NCBI GenBank assembly: GCA_034770075.1
Contig: CM068378.1
Coordinates: forward strand, 44,916,508 to 44,980,507
Direction of reading: 5' to 3'
From: Aralia elata
Lineage: Eukaryota; Streptophyta; Magnoliopsida; Apiales; Araliaceae
Length of the DNA stretch: 64,000 nucleotides
In this document: positions 45,990-59,209 of the stretch, piece after piece
Layout of the letters: each line of letters opens with the position of its first letter
How positions within the stretch are numbered: position 1 is the stretch's first letter
The notes under the pieces: model-generated
The model's input: the letters and a program-made list of their open reading frames with translations, nothing else
What the model was told of the DNA's origin: nothing
Databases searched by the model: none
Translations under genes and position numbers: made by a program

Positions 45990-48900
45990 TCAAGCGTAGA
46001 ACCGCTTCACCGAGTCGGAATTGAGAGGTTGTGGAAATACCTCCCCATCCATTTCTTGCAACATGAGGGCTCCTCCGGATAACACTTTCTTAATTACAAA
46101 TGGTCCCTCCCAGTTCGGGGCGAACTTCCCCTTGGCTTCGTCTTGACAAGGCATGACTCTTTTTAGCACCAAATCATTTTCCTTGAACTTCCGAGGTCTT
46201 ATCCTTTTGTCGTATGATCTAGAGATCCTTTGTTGATATAACTGACCGTGCTAAACAGCAGCCACCCTTCTTTCATCGATTAGAGCCAATTGGTCGTATC
46301 GACTTTGCATCCAATCCTCCTCGCTTATCTGAGCATCGATCACTATTCTGAGGGATGCCATTTCAACCTCAACTGGCAAAACGGCCTCCATTCCATATAC
46401 CAAAGCGTAAGGGGTTGCCCCTGTAGAAGTACGCGTTGACGTTCGGTATGCCAGCAGGGTGAGGGGTAACAAATCCGGCCATCCCCCATGATTAGCAGAC
46501 ATTTTCGCCATAATCTTCTTGACGTTCTTGTTTGCAGCCTCCACTGCCCCATTCATCTTAGGACGGTAAATGACAGGATTGAGGTGTTTGATCTTAAACT
46601 GGTCGCACAATCCCTTCATGAGGGCGTTGTTTAAATTCTTGGCATTGTCGGAGACCAAAACCTCAGGTTGCCCGTATCAACAAATGACATTATTCCTGAT
46701 GAAACCAACGATGACCTCCTGAGTTACTTTGGGGAAAGAAGCTGCTTCTACCCATTTGGTGAAGTAATCAATCATGACAAAAATGAATCGGTGCCCGTTG
46801 CTTGCTTTGGGCTCTATTGGTCCGATTATATCCATTCCCCACATTGAAAATGGCCACGGGGAGGTCATACAGTGCAATTCATTGGGAGGCGTATGGATCA
46901 CATTACCGTGCGCCTGGCATTGGTAACACCGTTTGACATGATCATCGCAATCGGCTTTCAGCGTTAACCAATAATGCCCTGTCCTTAAGATCTTCTTGGC
47001 CAGCATCGGTCCGCTCATATGGGGCCCACACACTCCACCATGTATTTCATTCATAATCCTTTGGGCCTGTGTTTCATCTACGCATTGCAACAGTCCCAAC
47101 CCAGCATCCCTCTTGTAGAGTGAATCCCCACTCAGGTAAAATTTCATCGCCATCTTTTGAATCCTCATCCTCTCAGCTCGGCTCGCCTGGTCGGGAATGG
47201 ATCTATCCCTCAGGTACTCCCTTATGTCGTGATACCAGGGTTGCTTTGGCAACACCACCTCGTCTGATAACACTGCCACATGTTCCTCATATGCCGGGGC
47301 ATTCTGTACGACTATCTCAATCTGTGGAATGTCTTTTCTTTTGATTATATGGATTAAGGAGGCCAGAGTTAACAATGCATCTGCAAAATCATTCCGTCCC
47401 TGGGGGATATGTCGGAAAGCGATATCTTCGAACTCTTGCATCAACTGGGTAACACAACGATGGTATGGAAGTAACCGAAGCTCTTTAGTGTTGTACACCC
47501 CGATTGCCTGTCTGATTACCAATTCTGAATCCCCGAACACCGCTAGCCTCTTCACTCCCATGTCGCGGGCAAAGCGGAGTCCCAAGATACATCCCTCGTA
47601 TTCAGCGGTGTTGTTCGAATTGCTGAATTTCAGTTTAGTGGCCACAGTGTATTGCTCTCCGGTGATAGAGACCAGGACCGCTCCGGCTCCTGCCCCTCCG
47701 GCATTCATGGCACCATCAAAATACAACTTCCAGAACTGTCCCTCGTCATCACATTTTGCGTGTGATACCCAAAATATATCTTCGCCTGGTAGAGGAGTTT
47801 CTAATGGCTCCATCCCTCCTGACGGGGTTTCTGCCAACTGATCTGCAATTCCCTGCCCTTTCATGGCCTTCTGAGTCACGTACACCATGTCGAACTGTTG
47901 TAAGATTAACTGCCATCTTGACAATTGACAGTTCAGCATGGGCCTTTCAAAAATATATTTCAGGGGATCAATTCTTGATATCAGGTACGTCGTATGCCCA
48001 TGGAGGTAGTGCTGTAATCTCCCTGCAGCCCAGGCCAGAGCACAACAGGTCTTCTGGATGGGAGTGTAATTCTGTTTACATTGGCTAAATCTTTTGCTGA
48101 GGTAATAGATGGCCTGCTCTTTACCTGCCTCATTCTTCTGTCCCAGCATACATCCCATCGCGATGGCATTGACTGATATATACATAAACAGAGGGATCCC
48201 GTCCTTCGGGGGTACCAGCACTGGTGCCTCAGTCAGTTGCTTTTTAATGGTTTGAAAAGCCTTCTGACATTGCTCATTCCATTCTTGGGAAGCACCTTTC
48301 CTTAACAATTTGAAAATTGGCTCGCATGTAGTCGTCAAGTGGGATATAAAACGACTGATGAAGTTTATTCTTCCGAGGAATCCTCTTATCTCCTTCTCTG
48401 TGTGAGGTGCTGGCATATCCACAATGGCCTTAATCTTTGCTGGATCCAACTCAATACCTCGATCACTAACCAGGAATCCCAAGAGCTTACCCGATTGCAC
48501 TCCGAAAGCACACTTTGCTGGATTGAGCTTCAAGTTATACTTTCTAAGCCGATCAAATAGCTTTTTAAGATGGGTTATATGGTCAGATTCTACCCTTGAC
48601 TTCACGATAATGTCATCCACGTAGACCTCTATTTCCTTATGCATCATGTCGTGGAACAGGGCCATCATGGCTCTCTGATAAGTGGCCCCCGCGTTTGTGA
48701 GACCAAAAGCCAATCGCCTATAGCAGAAGGTGCCCCAAGGGGTGATGAACGCGGTCTTTTCCCGATCTTCCTCCGCCACCATTATCTGATGATACCCGGC
48801 AAAGCAATCCACAAAAGAATACATTTCGTACTGGGCCGTGTTATCCACCAGGATGTGTATGAAAGGCACTGGAAAATTATCCTTGAGACTGGCCTTATTT

Positions 48901-49464
48901 AGATCTCTATAGTCTACACATACCCTCACCTTCCCTCCAGGCTTAGCCACTGGGACTACATTGGACAGCCACTCTGGGTAAGTGGATACCATAATGATTC
49001 CCGCCCTGAACTGCTTGATGATCTCTTCCTTCACTTTTAAGCTCCACTCCGGTTTCAACTTTCTTAATTTTTGCTTGACAGGCCTGAAACCCTCCTTGAT
49101 GGGCAATCGGTGTACCACAATGTCGGTGGACAATCCGATCATATCCTCATGAGACCAGGCAAAGACATCCTCATATTGGCTTAGCAACTCAGTCATTTCG
49201 GCTTTTTGGCTGGGGGTAAGGTCCGTCCCTATCTTGAGTTCTTTTGGCTTGTCAGGGGTTCCGATATCTATAGTGATGGTTTGGTCTAAGTTGGGTTTGG
49301 GTTTATCTTCGACCCATCCTTTGATCTCGTCAGGCGCGTCGTCGTAATCTGTCTCATCTTGCTCAATGCCCATCAAATCGAAATCGAGCTCAATGTCAAA
49401 ATCATAATCATCATTCAAATTTGAAAGACCGTTTGTTAGGCAAGGATTACTCAAATTGGTACAC
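45990..49464 (-). pseudogene. Outer Ogre RT, RNase H, second RNase H and integrase
   Basis: Same domain order as in the inner copy, all in one frame. A 951-codon open stretch (46677-49532 including intron sequence) has RT VRVCVDYRDLNK and YVDDIIVKS (~residue 300), classic RNase H, second RNase H (KLYFDGAMNAGGAGAGAVL, ~600) and the integrase zinc region and first Asp (MWGMDIIGPIEP). TGA at about 46674-46676 (Arg in the inner copy) and TAG at about 46248-46250 (Trp in the inner copy) interrupt the integrase. The rest (Asp in VSDNAKNLN, Glu in MNGAVEAANK, C-terminal VLKRVMPCQDEAKGKF) follows in frame. This is the least damaged pol in the window, but it is not functional. Confidence 0.9.
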
Positions 49465-49632
49465 CTGACATGAAACAAAATACTTGTCATATATAAGTTA
49501 TTTTCCACGATGATCACATTTTCAGATAACATGAAGAAACGACATAATTATGCAAAATATAAAACAACAACAAAAATAAACTTCTTCATCCTCCCATCCT
49601 CTGGGGTTTACCACCCTGATGTCGGGTTTTAC
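49465..49632 (-). other. Outer Ogre pol intron (168 bp)
   Basis: Donor GG/GTAAAAC and acceptor CATGTCAG/GTGTACC. Removing it joins the protease frame to the RT frame and removes the stop codons between them. 168 is a multiple of three, so retention leaves the frame but adds stops. This matches the known Ogre arrangement. Confidence 0.8.
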
Positions 49633-52600
49633 CCCTGTTTGGATATCACTGGTTTCATGGTCCAGTTGTTGACGGTCAGGTCAGATGAAATGCGCTGGAT
49701 GAAAGGTGGCTTCACATCGGACACTTCCCCGATGATTACGGCCACATCGCCCGAGTCCCCCCTCTTACCTTTTTCGGGAATAATTAATCCTGCCCAATCA
49801 ATGACAGGCACAACTTGTTGGGCTCCTAGTGACGTGACAACATCCGTCCCCTCTCTACAGCTTGTTAATAGTCCGGGGATATAGCACTTGGTTTCAAATT
49901 CTTTCGCGATCTCCTGCAGGAAACTTTCCCTCCGGGCCGACTCATCACTTGCGGGGGTTAACCCTTCATTCCCCGACCCAATCACAGGCTCGCTAGTCCC
50001 CTGTTCATTGCTGACCTTGGTCACCGGACTGCCAGCTAGCCGAATCGGAGCCGCACCTTGACGGTGTCTCCGTGCTATGCCTTCACGATATCCCAACCAT
50101 GCTTTACCTATCTGATGGGGTAGCTGAATGGGCTCAGTGATTCCTTGGCTGCTTTTTCCTAACCCTTGTCCAGGCTGGAATTTCATTCTCATCATTTCCT
50201 TTGCAACGAAGGTGAGCTCTGGAGAGACCCTAGGTTTCATGGCTGGAGCTCCCAGGCATCTGTAGTTGGGAGTGCTGATTTCCAACGCCTGAAAACTGGC
50301 AGGTGCCGCTGACTCATCCACATTAATCACTGGCAGGCCATTTCTGGGAGGAGAATGGTCATCACATTCTGCCGAGATCGTTACCAGATTTCTGTCGATG
50401 ATTAATTTGATTTGCTGGTGTAGCGTGGAAGGAACTGCCCCGGCCATGTGTATCCACGGCCTCCCCAATAACAGGTTATAGCTGGCTGCAATATCTAGGA
50501 CCTGGAAAGAGATATCAAAAGTACAAGGTCCTATTTCCACCGGCAATTCTATCTCTCCCATTGTATCCCTCCGGGAACCATCGAAAGCTCGCACCACCAC
50601 ATGACTGGCCCGTAGGCGTTTGGGATTGATGTTCATCTTCTGCAATGTACTGAGGGGACAGATATTCAACGCCGATCCCCCATCAATCAACACCCCATTC
50701 ATGATATAACCTGAGGAGATTACCTCAATATGTAGTGGTTTTCGGTGCCCCCTTCCCTCCTTGGGGATGTCATCATCTGCAAAGGATATTACATCATTCT
50801 CCAACAAGTGGCCCACCAGCTGGCCGAAACCTTCCTCACTAATTTCCTTGGGCACGTATGCCTCCTCCAGGACTTTTGCCAGGGTTTTGCAATGATCATT
50901 GGACGATAACACCAAGTCCATGATTGATGTCAGGGTCGATTCCTTATTTAAAATCTGGATCCCCCTTGTTTCCGGGTGATCCATCCTTTTTAAGAATTCT
51001 ATGGCCTTTTCCTCGGAGATTTCTTCATTTTTCTTCTTTTGGCACACGCCCGGGAAGATATAAGGGGTTCCTCCTTGTCGTCACGGAAGCACAACTGGCC
51101 GCTTCCTCCGGCACCCCCCCATAATTCCATGGTACCGTCTTTAGACTGCTGACAGGGATTTGCGGTCTCGCCGCAAGGATGAGGGGTTTCGGAGCCGCCA
51201 ACTTGACAGGTCCCTCTGTGGTATTTCGACTTACACCCATCAACCTAATGGGCACTCCCCGCGCATTCCCGTGATCATTTATCATGTTGATCATTTCATC
51301 AATTTTCTTCACATAGTTCAGCCTTGACGTCCCTTCGGTTTCACTGGCCTCCGCCACATTGACTCCCCCTCCATCATGCCTTGGCAGGGGATTGACCTTA
51401 ACATTCGGGGAGTCTGGCTGTTCCACCACAATGTCCCCATTATCAATCAAGTTTTGAATTCTGTGCTTCAACGTCCAACAGTCTTGTGTATCATGACCAG
51501 GGGAACTTGAGTGGTATGCACATCGCTTGCTTGGATCAAACCTTCTTCCCTTTGGGTCACTCGGGGGTGCCAAACCAACTATCTTCTTTTGGGCTACTAA
51601 TACCGCTAAGACCCGTTCAAGAGGCTCCCCGAGCGGAATGAATACTCGATTTTGCGAGGCCTCATATCTCCTTCGCCCTTCTGCCCTCTGCTCAGCGAAG
51701 TTAGGCTGTCGGGATGGCCCCACTCTCTGCACCTGTACTGGAAGATGGTTTTCTGTTTTTCTGGACGACCCCTGCAGGATGAGGGAAACATCCTCCTCCT
51801 TCTTCTTTTGGACCCTCCGGGAAGTGCTGCCATAGTTTCCATTCTGTATTTGTTCTGCAGCCGTTTCCAAAGCCGTAAAATCCCGGATTTTGCCAGATAT
51901 TAACCCCATATCCACCATTTCTCCATGTTTAATCATTTCAGCAAAGGGTCTTCCAATCCCCGAGATGACTCGTTCATAATACGGTGCCTCTTGAATGTCT
52001 ACAAAGGTCATCACCATTTCCGATTCGCTCATCGGGGGATTCACCTGCGCGGCCATACCCCTCCATCGTTGCGCATATTCCCTGAAGGATTCCCTGGGTT
52101 GCTTCTTAACTTTTGTCATTTGGTATCTATTCGGGGCCATTTGGGCCTGGAAGCTATATTGGGTCAAGAAGGTATGGGCCAACTCTTCCCAATTATGGAT
52201 CCGGGCATTGTCAAGACGGGCGTACCAGATTCTCGCTTCCCCCGTTAAACTCTTTTGGAAAAGTTGCATCCTTAGACCCTCATCCTCGGCGTAAGATCTA
52301 AGTTCCCCGATGTAGATTTTCAAATGTGTGTAAGGATCCCTCTTCCCATTGTATTTTTCAAATTCGGGGACTTTAAATTTCTCCGGGTATCTGGCTCCGG
52401 GGAATATACATAAATCTGAATAGTTAACCCTGCCTAGGGACCCTATGCCCTTCATAGATTGGATGGTTTCCTCCATTTGTCTCATTTTCTTCCGCAGGTC
52501 ATCCGTATCTCCCTCTTCCGGGATAGTAATCACTGTTTTGTTTGGTACAGGAATGGCCTTTGGGACGACTGGCTCGCCCTTAAGTTGAGGTGGATCCTCC

Positions 52601-52839
52601 TTAGGTGGTTCCTGCCTGGGCATCAATTGCTCCTTTAGCATTATGGCCATTTCTAACATCTGCTTTTTAAAGTCATCAAATTCCTCCCTAGATATGGAAC
52701 CGGAATTGGTAGATGGGATGTCAGCCATTTCAGATGTAGAGTTTTGGACTCTTTTAGATTGCGAACGTGTTTGAGGAGCAATCCTACAGAAAACAACAGT
52801 TCGAAGTTTAGTCCTGGGGAATGAAAAATGTGGATGCAT
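49633..52839 (-). pseudogene. Outer Ogre gag and protease
   Basis: Gag (51025-52839, 604 codons) starts MHPHFSFPRTK, or more likely at the later MADIPSTN. It has a coiled-coil-like acidic segment, the gag core (GEARIWYARLDNARIHNWEE), zinc-binding CAYHSSSPGHDTQDCWTLKH and a proline-rich end. A frameshift near 51040 precedes the protease part: GVLIDGGSALNICPLSTL (active-site Asp), YNLLLGRPWIHMAG, and a G-patch-like FQPGQGLGKSSQGI. The open frame then runs to the intron donor. Only one frameshift separates this from a continuous gag-protease. Confidence 0.88.
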
Positions 52840-53481
52840 GCTAAAGTTGTAATTTTTGTGTTTTTGGGTTTTTTAATCTTTCCCTGTAAAATAGAAAGTT
52901 AGTAGTCCTTTAATGCAATAACAAATGCTAAACATGACTTTATTATGCTCCCCAGCTGTTCCATGTAAAAGATAGAGGTTAGTAATTTCTTTTGACAAAA
53001 AGGGAGGCATATATGAATGAGATCATGACATTTACGCGTGAATGCAAAAAGGCATGAAGAGACTTTTCCTGCGCTGGGTTAATCTGAGGCTAACCTATCC
53101 TAGGGTTACTCTCACGGGCTTTTCGGCATGAAGGTCCCCAAATCTTCGCAATCTACTCATCTGAGCCCTTTCGATTGGAGCGAATTTGGGTGGTGCGTTT
53201 CCTGAGCCATCTCCGGGGAGCAGCCCCTTCGAGTCCAGTAATAAGCAACCGACAGGTTCGCCTCAGGAGGAGGTACTCTCTCAACATACATTCACATTCA
53301 TCGTCCTCACCGTATGCAAATGATTACTTAAAAGTAAAGCAATTCCATTCAATTTATTGGGCAAAACACACATTCACACAACAAAAGTAAAAAATCAAAA
53401 TATCGCACACACACACATTTTATGAATTTTAAAGGATAGGATAGCATCAAGATTTGAACGCGGCTTAAGCCCTCTAATGGG
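52840..53481 (-). other. Outer Ogre leader
   Basis: Non-coding, homologous to 28902-29565. No upstream ORF. Confidence 0.6.
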
Positions 53482-53499
53482 TCCCCAGCAGACTCGCCA
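53482..53499 (-). other. Outer Ogre primer-binding site
   Basis: Minus-strand TGGCGAGTCTGCTGGGGA, two bases after the LTR; one base differs from the inner copy. Confidence 0.8.
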
Positions 53500-53501
53500 G
53501 C

Positions 53502-55563
53502 TGTCGACGTCGATTTCTCGCCTCTCCCGATTTTTTAGCCTTCTTTAATATATGATTTTGGGAAAAGATCGGCATTAATGTCGACGGGGTTTTGAAAGAT
53601 CGTTTTTATGATGAGCCAATTACCCAGAGTCGCCAGTTGGTATGTTTGAAATGGATGTACCAACTCATCCGAGTTTTCGTTTTTTTATAAATCACTGGCT
53701 CATATGTGACTCCGAATTTATTGGTCTGCGAATCGAGATTCATAGAGTTCGGGGGCTTGCTTAAGCGAGGGGAAGGTGTTAGGCACCCCCCGACTTCCGT
53801 GAAACACGGTTACCGCAATCTTGATACTTTCCTATCCTTTGATTCATAAAATGTGTATACGTGCGTATGTGTGTGTGTGTGTGCTTATGTGAATGTTGTG
53901 GTGAGTTTTTTTCATGAGAGATGAAATATTTGGCATTTTGTTGAGAAATCGTGTTTTGTTTTGGGAATGTTTTAGAACGTCGTTTCCGTTAGTACGAGAG
54001 AGCTCCTTTATTCATGCGAAAGGTTTGATTTTACTTGTCAAAAGCTATGAGATTTTTATTAGGCGTTGTTTTGGCAAAACAAGAATCTTTTAAACCTTTG
54101 TCAAAATAGGAATTGAAATCTATACATTGCTTTCATAAAATGATGGGCAATTTCTAGGATATCTTTAACCCTATGCACAAAGGTCTAATAAAACATTTCG
54201 TTCATTCATAAAAGCCATTTTTTGGTGATGGTTGAAAATGATTTCCTTTGGCCTTCTCGTTTAATAGGAATCGACATTTATTAACACTTCCAATTTTTTA
54301 GCCTCGTGATTCTAGTAACCTAGCTTGTTTGATTTTAATAAAAAAAAACCTTCATCATTTAATCTTTGAAATCATTTGAGTGTCACGGAATCCAATCAAA
54401 GCATAAATACGCGTCGGGGCTATTCATGGGCATGTAAGCTATCAAAACATCCCCGAACGCCAACAATCACATGTTCCATTACTACGGGGCCTTAAACCCG
54501 ATTCTCGCCTTAGCGTCGTTTTAAGGCCCGACGATTACATGTTACAAAAAAATAAGTACTTTGAATCTATTACATGTGTCAAAACGTCCATCATCGGATT
54601 TGGACCACAGGGTCGCGTTCCTAGGCTCACACCCGAGATTGCTACATGCCCACGAAATGAATACTACATAACTAACCAACCCGGATTTATCTAATACACC
54701 ATGACATCCGAAAATGATAATCTAAATAAATTACACCCCATAAATCACCATAAATGAGCTAGAAATTTCACCAATTGGATATCCTCGGGTTATTAGGAAG
54801 AATTTTGTTCCGATGGAACCCTCACTAATAATCCCTAATCCATGATTGTTCAACAAGATACATGAAAATTACATCTAATTTAACCAAACAATATGATATA
54901 AATTGCTAGAACAAATAGGAATTATCACCTTGCAAATTATCTCAAATGGATGTGAACTTGTGTATTTGAATAGGATAAGGAGTGTATTTGATACAATCAA
55001 ATTCAAAAGAAATAAATCCTCTCTTTTTTTCTCTCTTTTCTTCCTATTTGTTTGCAAATTTTGCTATTCTCCTCTCAATTCCCGAGCTTTTTGCTGCTGA
55101 ATTCTTCTTCTTCTCCCACTGCTCACCTTCTGTTCATCCCTTGTATGCTGAAACGAAAATGAGATGAAATAGGCTGGCCAAAGCCAGTCGCCTGCCTTCC
55201 ACTCACCTGATTTCGAGTTCCGTGTTTTCAAAAGGCGCACTATTTGGCCGCAGATCAATCCGCAGCTGGACGGTTTGACTTTCTCAATTTTTGTGCCACG
55301 CCTCGATTTTCGTGCCGTAACGTCGGTTTTCGCTGACAGGCTCGTATTTTGCAGTCTGGGAATTTCCGGGAGACGTGCCACCTCATTCGGGAATGCTTGC
55401 TTCGGACGGCCTTATTATCACGTCAGCTTTGGTCGCCAATCATTGCGGTGGGGTTGGACGAGCGCACTTGTGCCCATTCCTTCGCTCCCGCAAGCCGGTT
55501 CAATTGACGATTTTGCCCTCCTGTCATGGTTAGTACAGGGAACGCAAAAATTGGGTGTCTACA
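53502..55563 (-). repeat. Outer Ogre 5' LTR (2062 bp)
   Basis: Minus-strand start TGTAGACACCC at 55563 and end TCGACA at 53502. Clearly related to the inner LTRs but with many differences, so it is an older or different subfamily. It has only one CTGCGGATTGATCTGCGG-type motif where the inner LTR has several. Confidence 0.9.
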
Positions 55564-56623
55564 GCTGCATTAACACACAACCTAATCCCTTGTGCGATGC
55601 ATCACTATAAACTACAAGGCCCCCTGTATTGTTTGGCAAAGATAACACTGGTTTCCATGCTCAAACGCTTCTTCAACTCTTGGAAGCTTTCTTCACATTT
55701 ATTTGTCCAGACGTACTTTACTATATTTCTAGTTAAATTGGTTAGCGGGGTTGTTATTTTTGAAAAATCTTGTATAAAACGCCGATAATAACCCGCTAAA
55801 CCGAGAAAACTTCTTACTTTTGTTGGAGTTATTGGTTGTTCCCAATTCACAACCGTCTCTATCTTCATTGGATCTACCGAGATCCCATTCTTATCAATCA
55901 CATAACCCAAGAATTGAACTCATTTTAACCAGAATTCACACTTGAAAAACTTTGCATAAAGTTGTTCGTTTCGTAATATCTCCAATATGCTCCTCAAATG
56001 TTCTGCAGGCTCCTCCCATGTTTTCGAGTATATTAAAATATCATCGATGAACACTACGACAAATTTGTCTATGCATGGTTTAAACACTCGGTTCATCAAG
56101 TCCATGAATGCTACCGGTGCATTCGTCAATCCAAAGGACATCACAAGAAACTCATAATGTCCATAGCGTGTCCTAAACGCTGTCTTCGGCACATCTTCAA
56201 CTGATAATTACCTGATCGTAGGTCGATCTTCTAAAAGTGTTCGACCCCTTTCAACTGGTCAAACAGATCATCAATTCTTGGTAAAGGATATTTATTCTTT
56301 ATGGTTAACTTATTTAATTCTCGATAATCGATACATAACCTCAAAGTTCCATCCTTCTTCTTTATAAACAACACCGGTGCTCCCCAAGGTGAAACATTAG
56401 GTTGTATGTATTTCTTGTCTAACAGTTCCTGTAACTGCATAAGTAACTCCTTCAACTCAACTGGTGTCATCCTGTAAGGTGTCTTCAAAACTGGCACCGT
56501 ACCAGGTGCAAGATCGATAACAAACTCGATCTCCCTATCCGGAGGAAGACTTAGTAAGTCATCGGGAAACACATCTTGAAATTCCCTAACTACATATATT
56601 TGATTTAGCTTTACACTTTCCTT
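55564..56623 (-). pseudogene. Chromovirus C RT and start of RNase H
   Basis: RT N-terminal motifs VLFIKKKDGTLRLCIDYREL, then FIDDILIYS (near 56030), RFIQDFSKITTPLTNLTR, and RNase H start VVYSDASHKGLGCVLMQ, which ends exactly at the outer Ogre LTR. Breaks: TGA near 56622, a stop and frame change around 56195-56235, TGA at about 55917-55919. Close to element A in sequence and order. Confidence 0.87.
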
Positions 56624-57590
56624 TCAAGTATCTACTATATATGTCAAATAACCCATATAACCCTTCCTAAACAATCTCTCTACATACATTACTGTTAGAC
56701 ATCGAGATGGTTTAGGTGAACAACCACCGTTGAGCACTACCTTTGACTTCGACGCAGTCAATAGGTTTACACGCTTTCGTTGGCAGTTAATCATTGCATT
56801 ATGATTAACCAACCAATCCATGCCTAAAATTATGTCGAATTCCCCCAGCTGTATAGGAATAAAGTTCACAAGAAACTTGTGCCCTTTAATCTCTACGTTA
56901 CAATTTCTATATATGGTTTTAACGGGAATTATCTCTTTATTTGTAATTTCTACACTGAAACGTATGTATAAATCTTCACATGGCATATTCAAGTTTTTAG
57001 CAAAGCTATTAGACACAAATGAACAAGTAGCACCAGAGTCGAATAACACATATGCATTTAAAGTGTTGATAGGGATGATACCTGTCACCACATCCTGTGA
57101 ACTAACAACATCCCTCATCGTCATATTAAATGTTCTGGCGGTTGGACGACTCTGACCTCCAACTCTTGCTACTGTTGGTTTAAAGCTATTGTTGGTTGTT
57201 TGGTTTCCCCTTCCATTTTGATTCCTGGTTCTTGGGCAATTTCTAACTATGTGATCCATTGACACACAGTTGAAACACCTACTGCTATTGGTTTTAGGAC
57301 ACTCAGGGGCATAGTGTCCCTCCTGACCACACTTGTAACAAGTTACCTTCTTTTTAAGACACACTCCTCTATGATTCTTCCCACATATAGCACAAAGGTC
57401 ATTTCTATTATTGTTGTTTCTGTTGTTGTTGTTATTATTATTGTTATAGTTATTTCCCCTTATCCCAAAATTATTATTAAAAGTGTTATCCCACTTTCTT
57501 TTGTTATTATTAAACCCATCAGTACTTGCTTCCCCTTTAAACCTCCCCCCTTCAGTTTGACTCTTTCTCTCTTTGTGAAATTTTAACAGA
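56624..57590 (-). pseudogene. Chromovirus C gag C-terminus and protease
   Basis: Continues gag after the LTR insert (LLKFHKERKSQTEGG), Asn-rich region, then three zinc knuckles CAICGKNHRGVC, CYKCGQEGHYAPEC and CFNCVSMDHIVRNC (57235-57410). Protease motif LFDSGATCSFVSNSF lies near 57020-57060, followed by LGEFDIILGMDWL. All knuckle residues are kept, unlike element A. The frame is open through this section. The apparent start inside the LTR edge (MDFRGVTE) is an artefact of the insertion. Confidence 0.88.
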
Positions 57591-59209
57591 GCTTCTGTGA
57601 CGCCCCGAAAATCCACCTACTAGCTTCTTTTAGCCAGGTCAGACTTCGTGCTCAGGTGTACAACCTTTACATACTACTATACAAATCTTGACTTCTAATA
57701 ATCAGAGTAAAAGGCGGAAAAGTGATAATATTATAAAATATCATTTGTTCATTGTTACAACATTCCTAGATAACTTGTTTTTATTACAAATAAGTCCTAA
57801 AAGACTTAAAACAAATCTCCATTTTAGCAACCAGGAAGTTCCCAGGAAAGAGGGGGCTTTCCATTAAAACGACATGCAATTAAATGACCTAACCCCTTTC
57901 CTCGTCAGAACTTTCTAGACATTGCCAATAATGTTAACCTAGAATAGTTAAATGACTTCAACATCTACGAACTTAAATTTTTATACCTCTATAATAGATC
58001 AGGTGTTCAAGCTTAACTAGTTAACCAACTAGTAGATATTCCATAATATAAAACTTCTCTCTATCCAAGATTCATAGTATTCCATCACATACATTGTTCT
58101 CGTCAGAACTGTCAATGTGTCTGAATACCCTCACTTGGATGTAGAGGTTTATGTATCAAGGATATCTCTTTCATATAAATAATTCCTATCTATCTAAAGT
58201 TCACAGTATTTAAATAATAAGTTTGTTCTTGGAACAGAGGAGCGACCCCTTGTTCTTACAGAACTCCTTCAATCATTTAGTACCCTCATTTAGATGTATA
58301 GTTCATATTAATACTGTACTAACTTAGTACAATCATTCTAAAATTTATAGATCAAATGTTATCTTCTAACTTACCTAAGAATGTAAATACAACGTAAGAG
58401 ATGTAACAAAAGATGATATCTATTCCATAAACTTTAGTTTGGTTACAACATTCTCAGTACTATGTTCTTATTACAATAAAGTCTTATAAGACTTGAATTT
58501 ATTCAAAATAGTACGATAAAACTAATTAACACAGTCTCCTTCCCTTGTCTGTTCCTGAAGTTCCGGGATTACCATCTAAAACTGTAAAGGAAAGTTTATA
58601 CAAGGATGAGCTAAAGAATGCTCAACAAGTTTATTTCAAAAATATAAACACAATGTGTTTGATTTGAAAGATGTCAATGATGTATAACTGAGGGTTCTGT
58701 ACATAAACCATATATTTCAATTAGTTCTATTATTCTTCAATGACTTAGAACCGCTTGATTTCGGATATCTGGTAGGGGATCAACCTAACCAATATCCTAG
58801 GAGTATGCATATCATCCTACAATTTTGTGTCGATATATAATCAACATTTACCACCACCTTATATCAAGGTGTTTCAGTTCACCTTACATCAAGGTGTTCC
58901 ATTTCTCAGTATAAGTCGTACCAAAATAATTTGGTTTGACACAACATTTTACGCTCGAATAAACAATATATGAATAATGATTAATTTCTTAAGTTGTGCT
59001 GAACAAGAAGAAATAACTTCACAATAATTGATAGCAAGATGCAATAGACTTGCTTAAATGTAATAAGGTTAGAAGACTTGCCTCGTATGTCTTTTACAGT
59101 TAATATACCGTCTAAACGTTCGTCGTATATCCTATATGATTATAAGTTCATGTAGACTAATTAAGCATTTAACGATTAAATCTTTTAAGTTTTATTTCGG
59201 GTATTATAA

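Larger units (their letters stand above)
23146..55563 (-). mobile_element. Outer Tat/Ogre-type Ty3/gypsy element, split and 3'-truncated
   Basis: On the minus strand: LTR 55563-53502, tRNA-Arg-type primer site, leader, gag-protease, intron, RT-RNase H-second RNase H-integrase, spacer, then an antisense (plus-strand) gene module that ends in a 5'UTR exon near 23215. The inner element at 26768-44800 interrupts it. Beyond about 23146 homology with the inner element stops and no 3' LTR is seen, so the left boundary given is only where homology ends. It is inserted in the RNase H region of chromovirus C at 55563/55564. Confidence 0.8.

Noticed and set aside
56624..57616. Start of the 330-codon ORF at MDFRGVTE as a real gene start
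   Set aside because: The first codons lie in an inserted LTR; gag really continues from 60785-61440 across the insertion.
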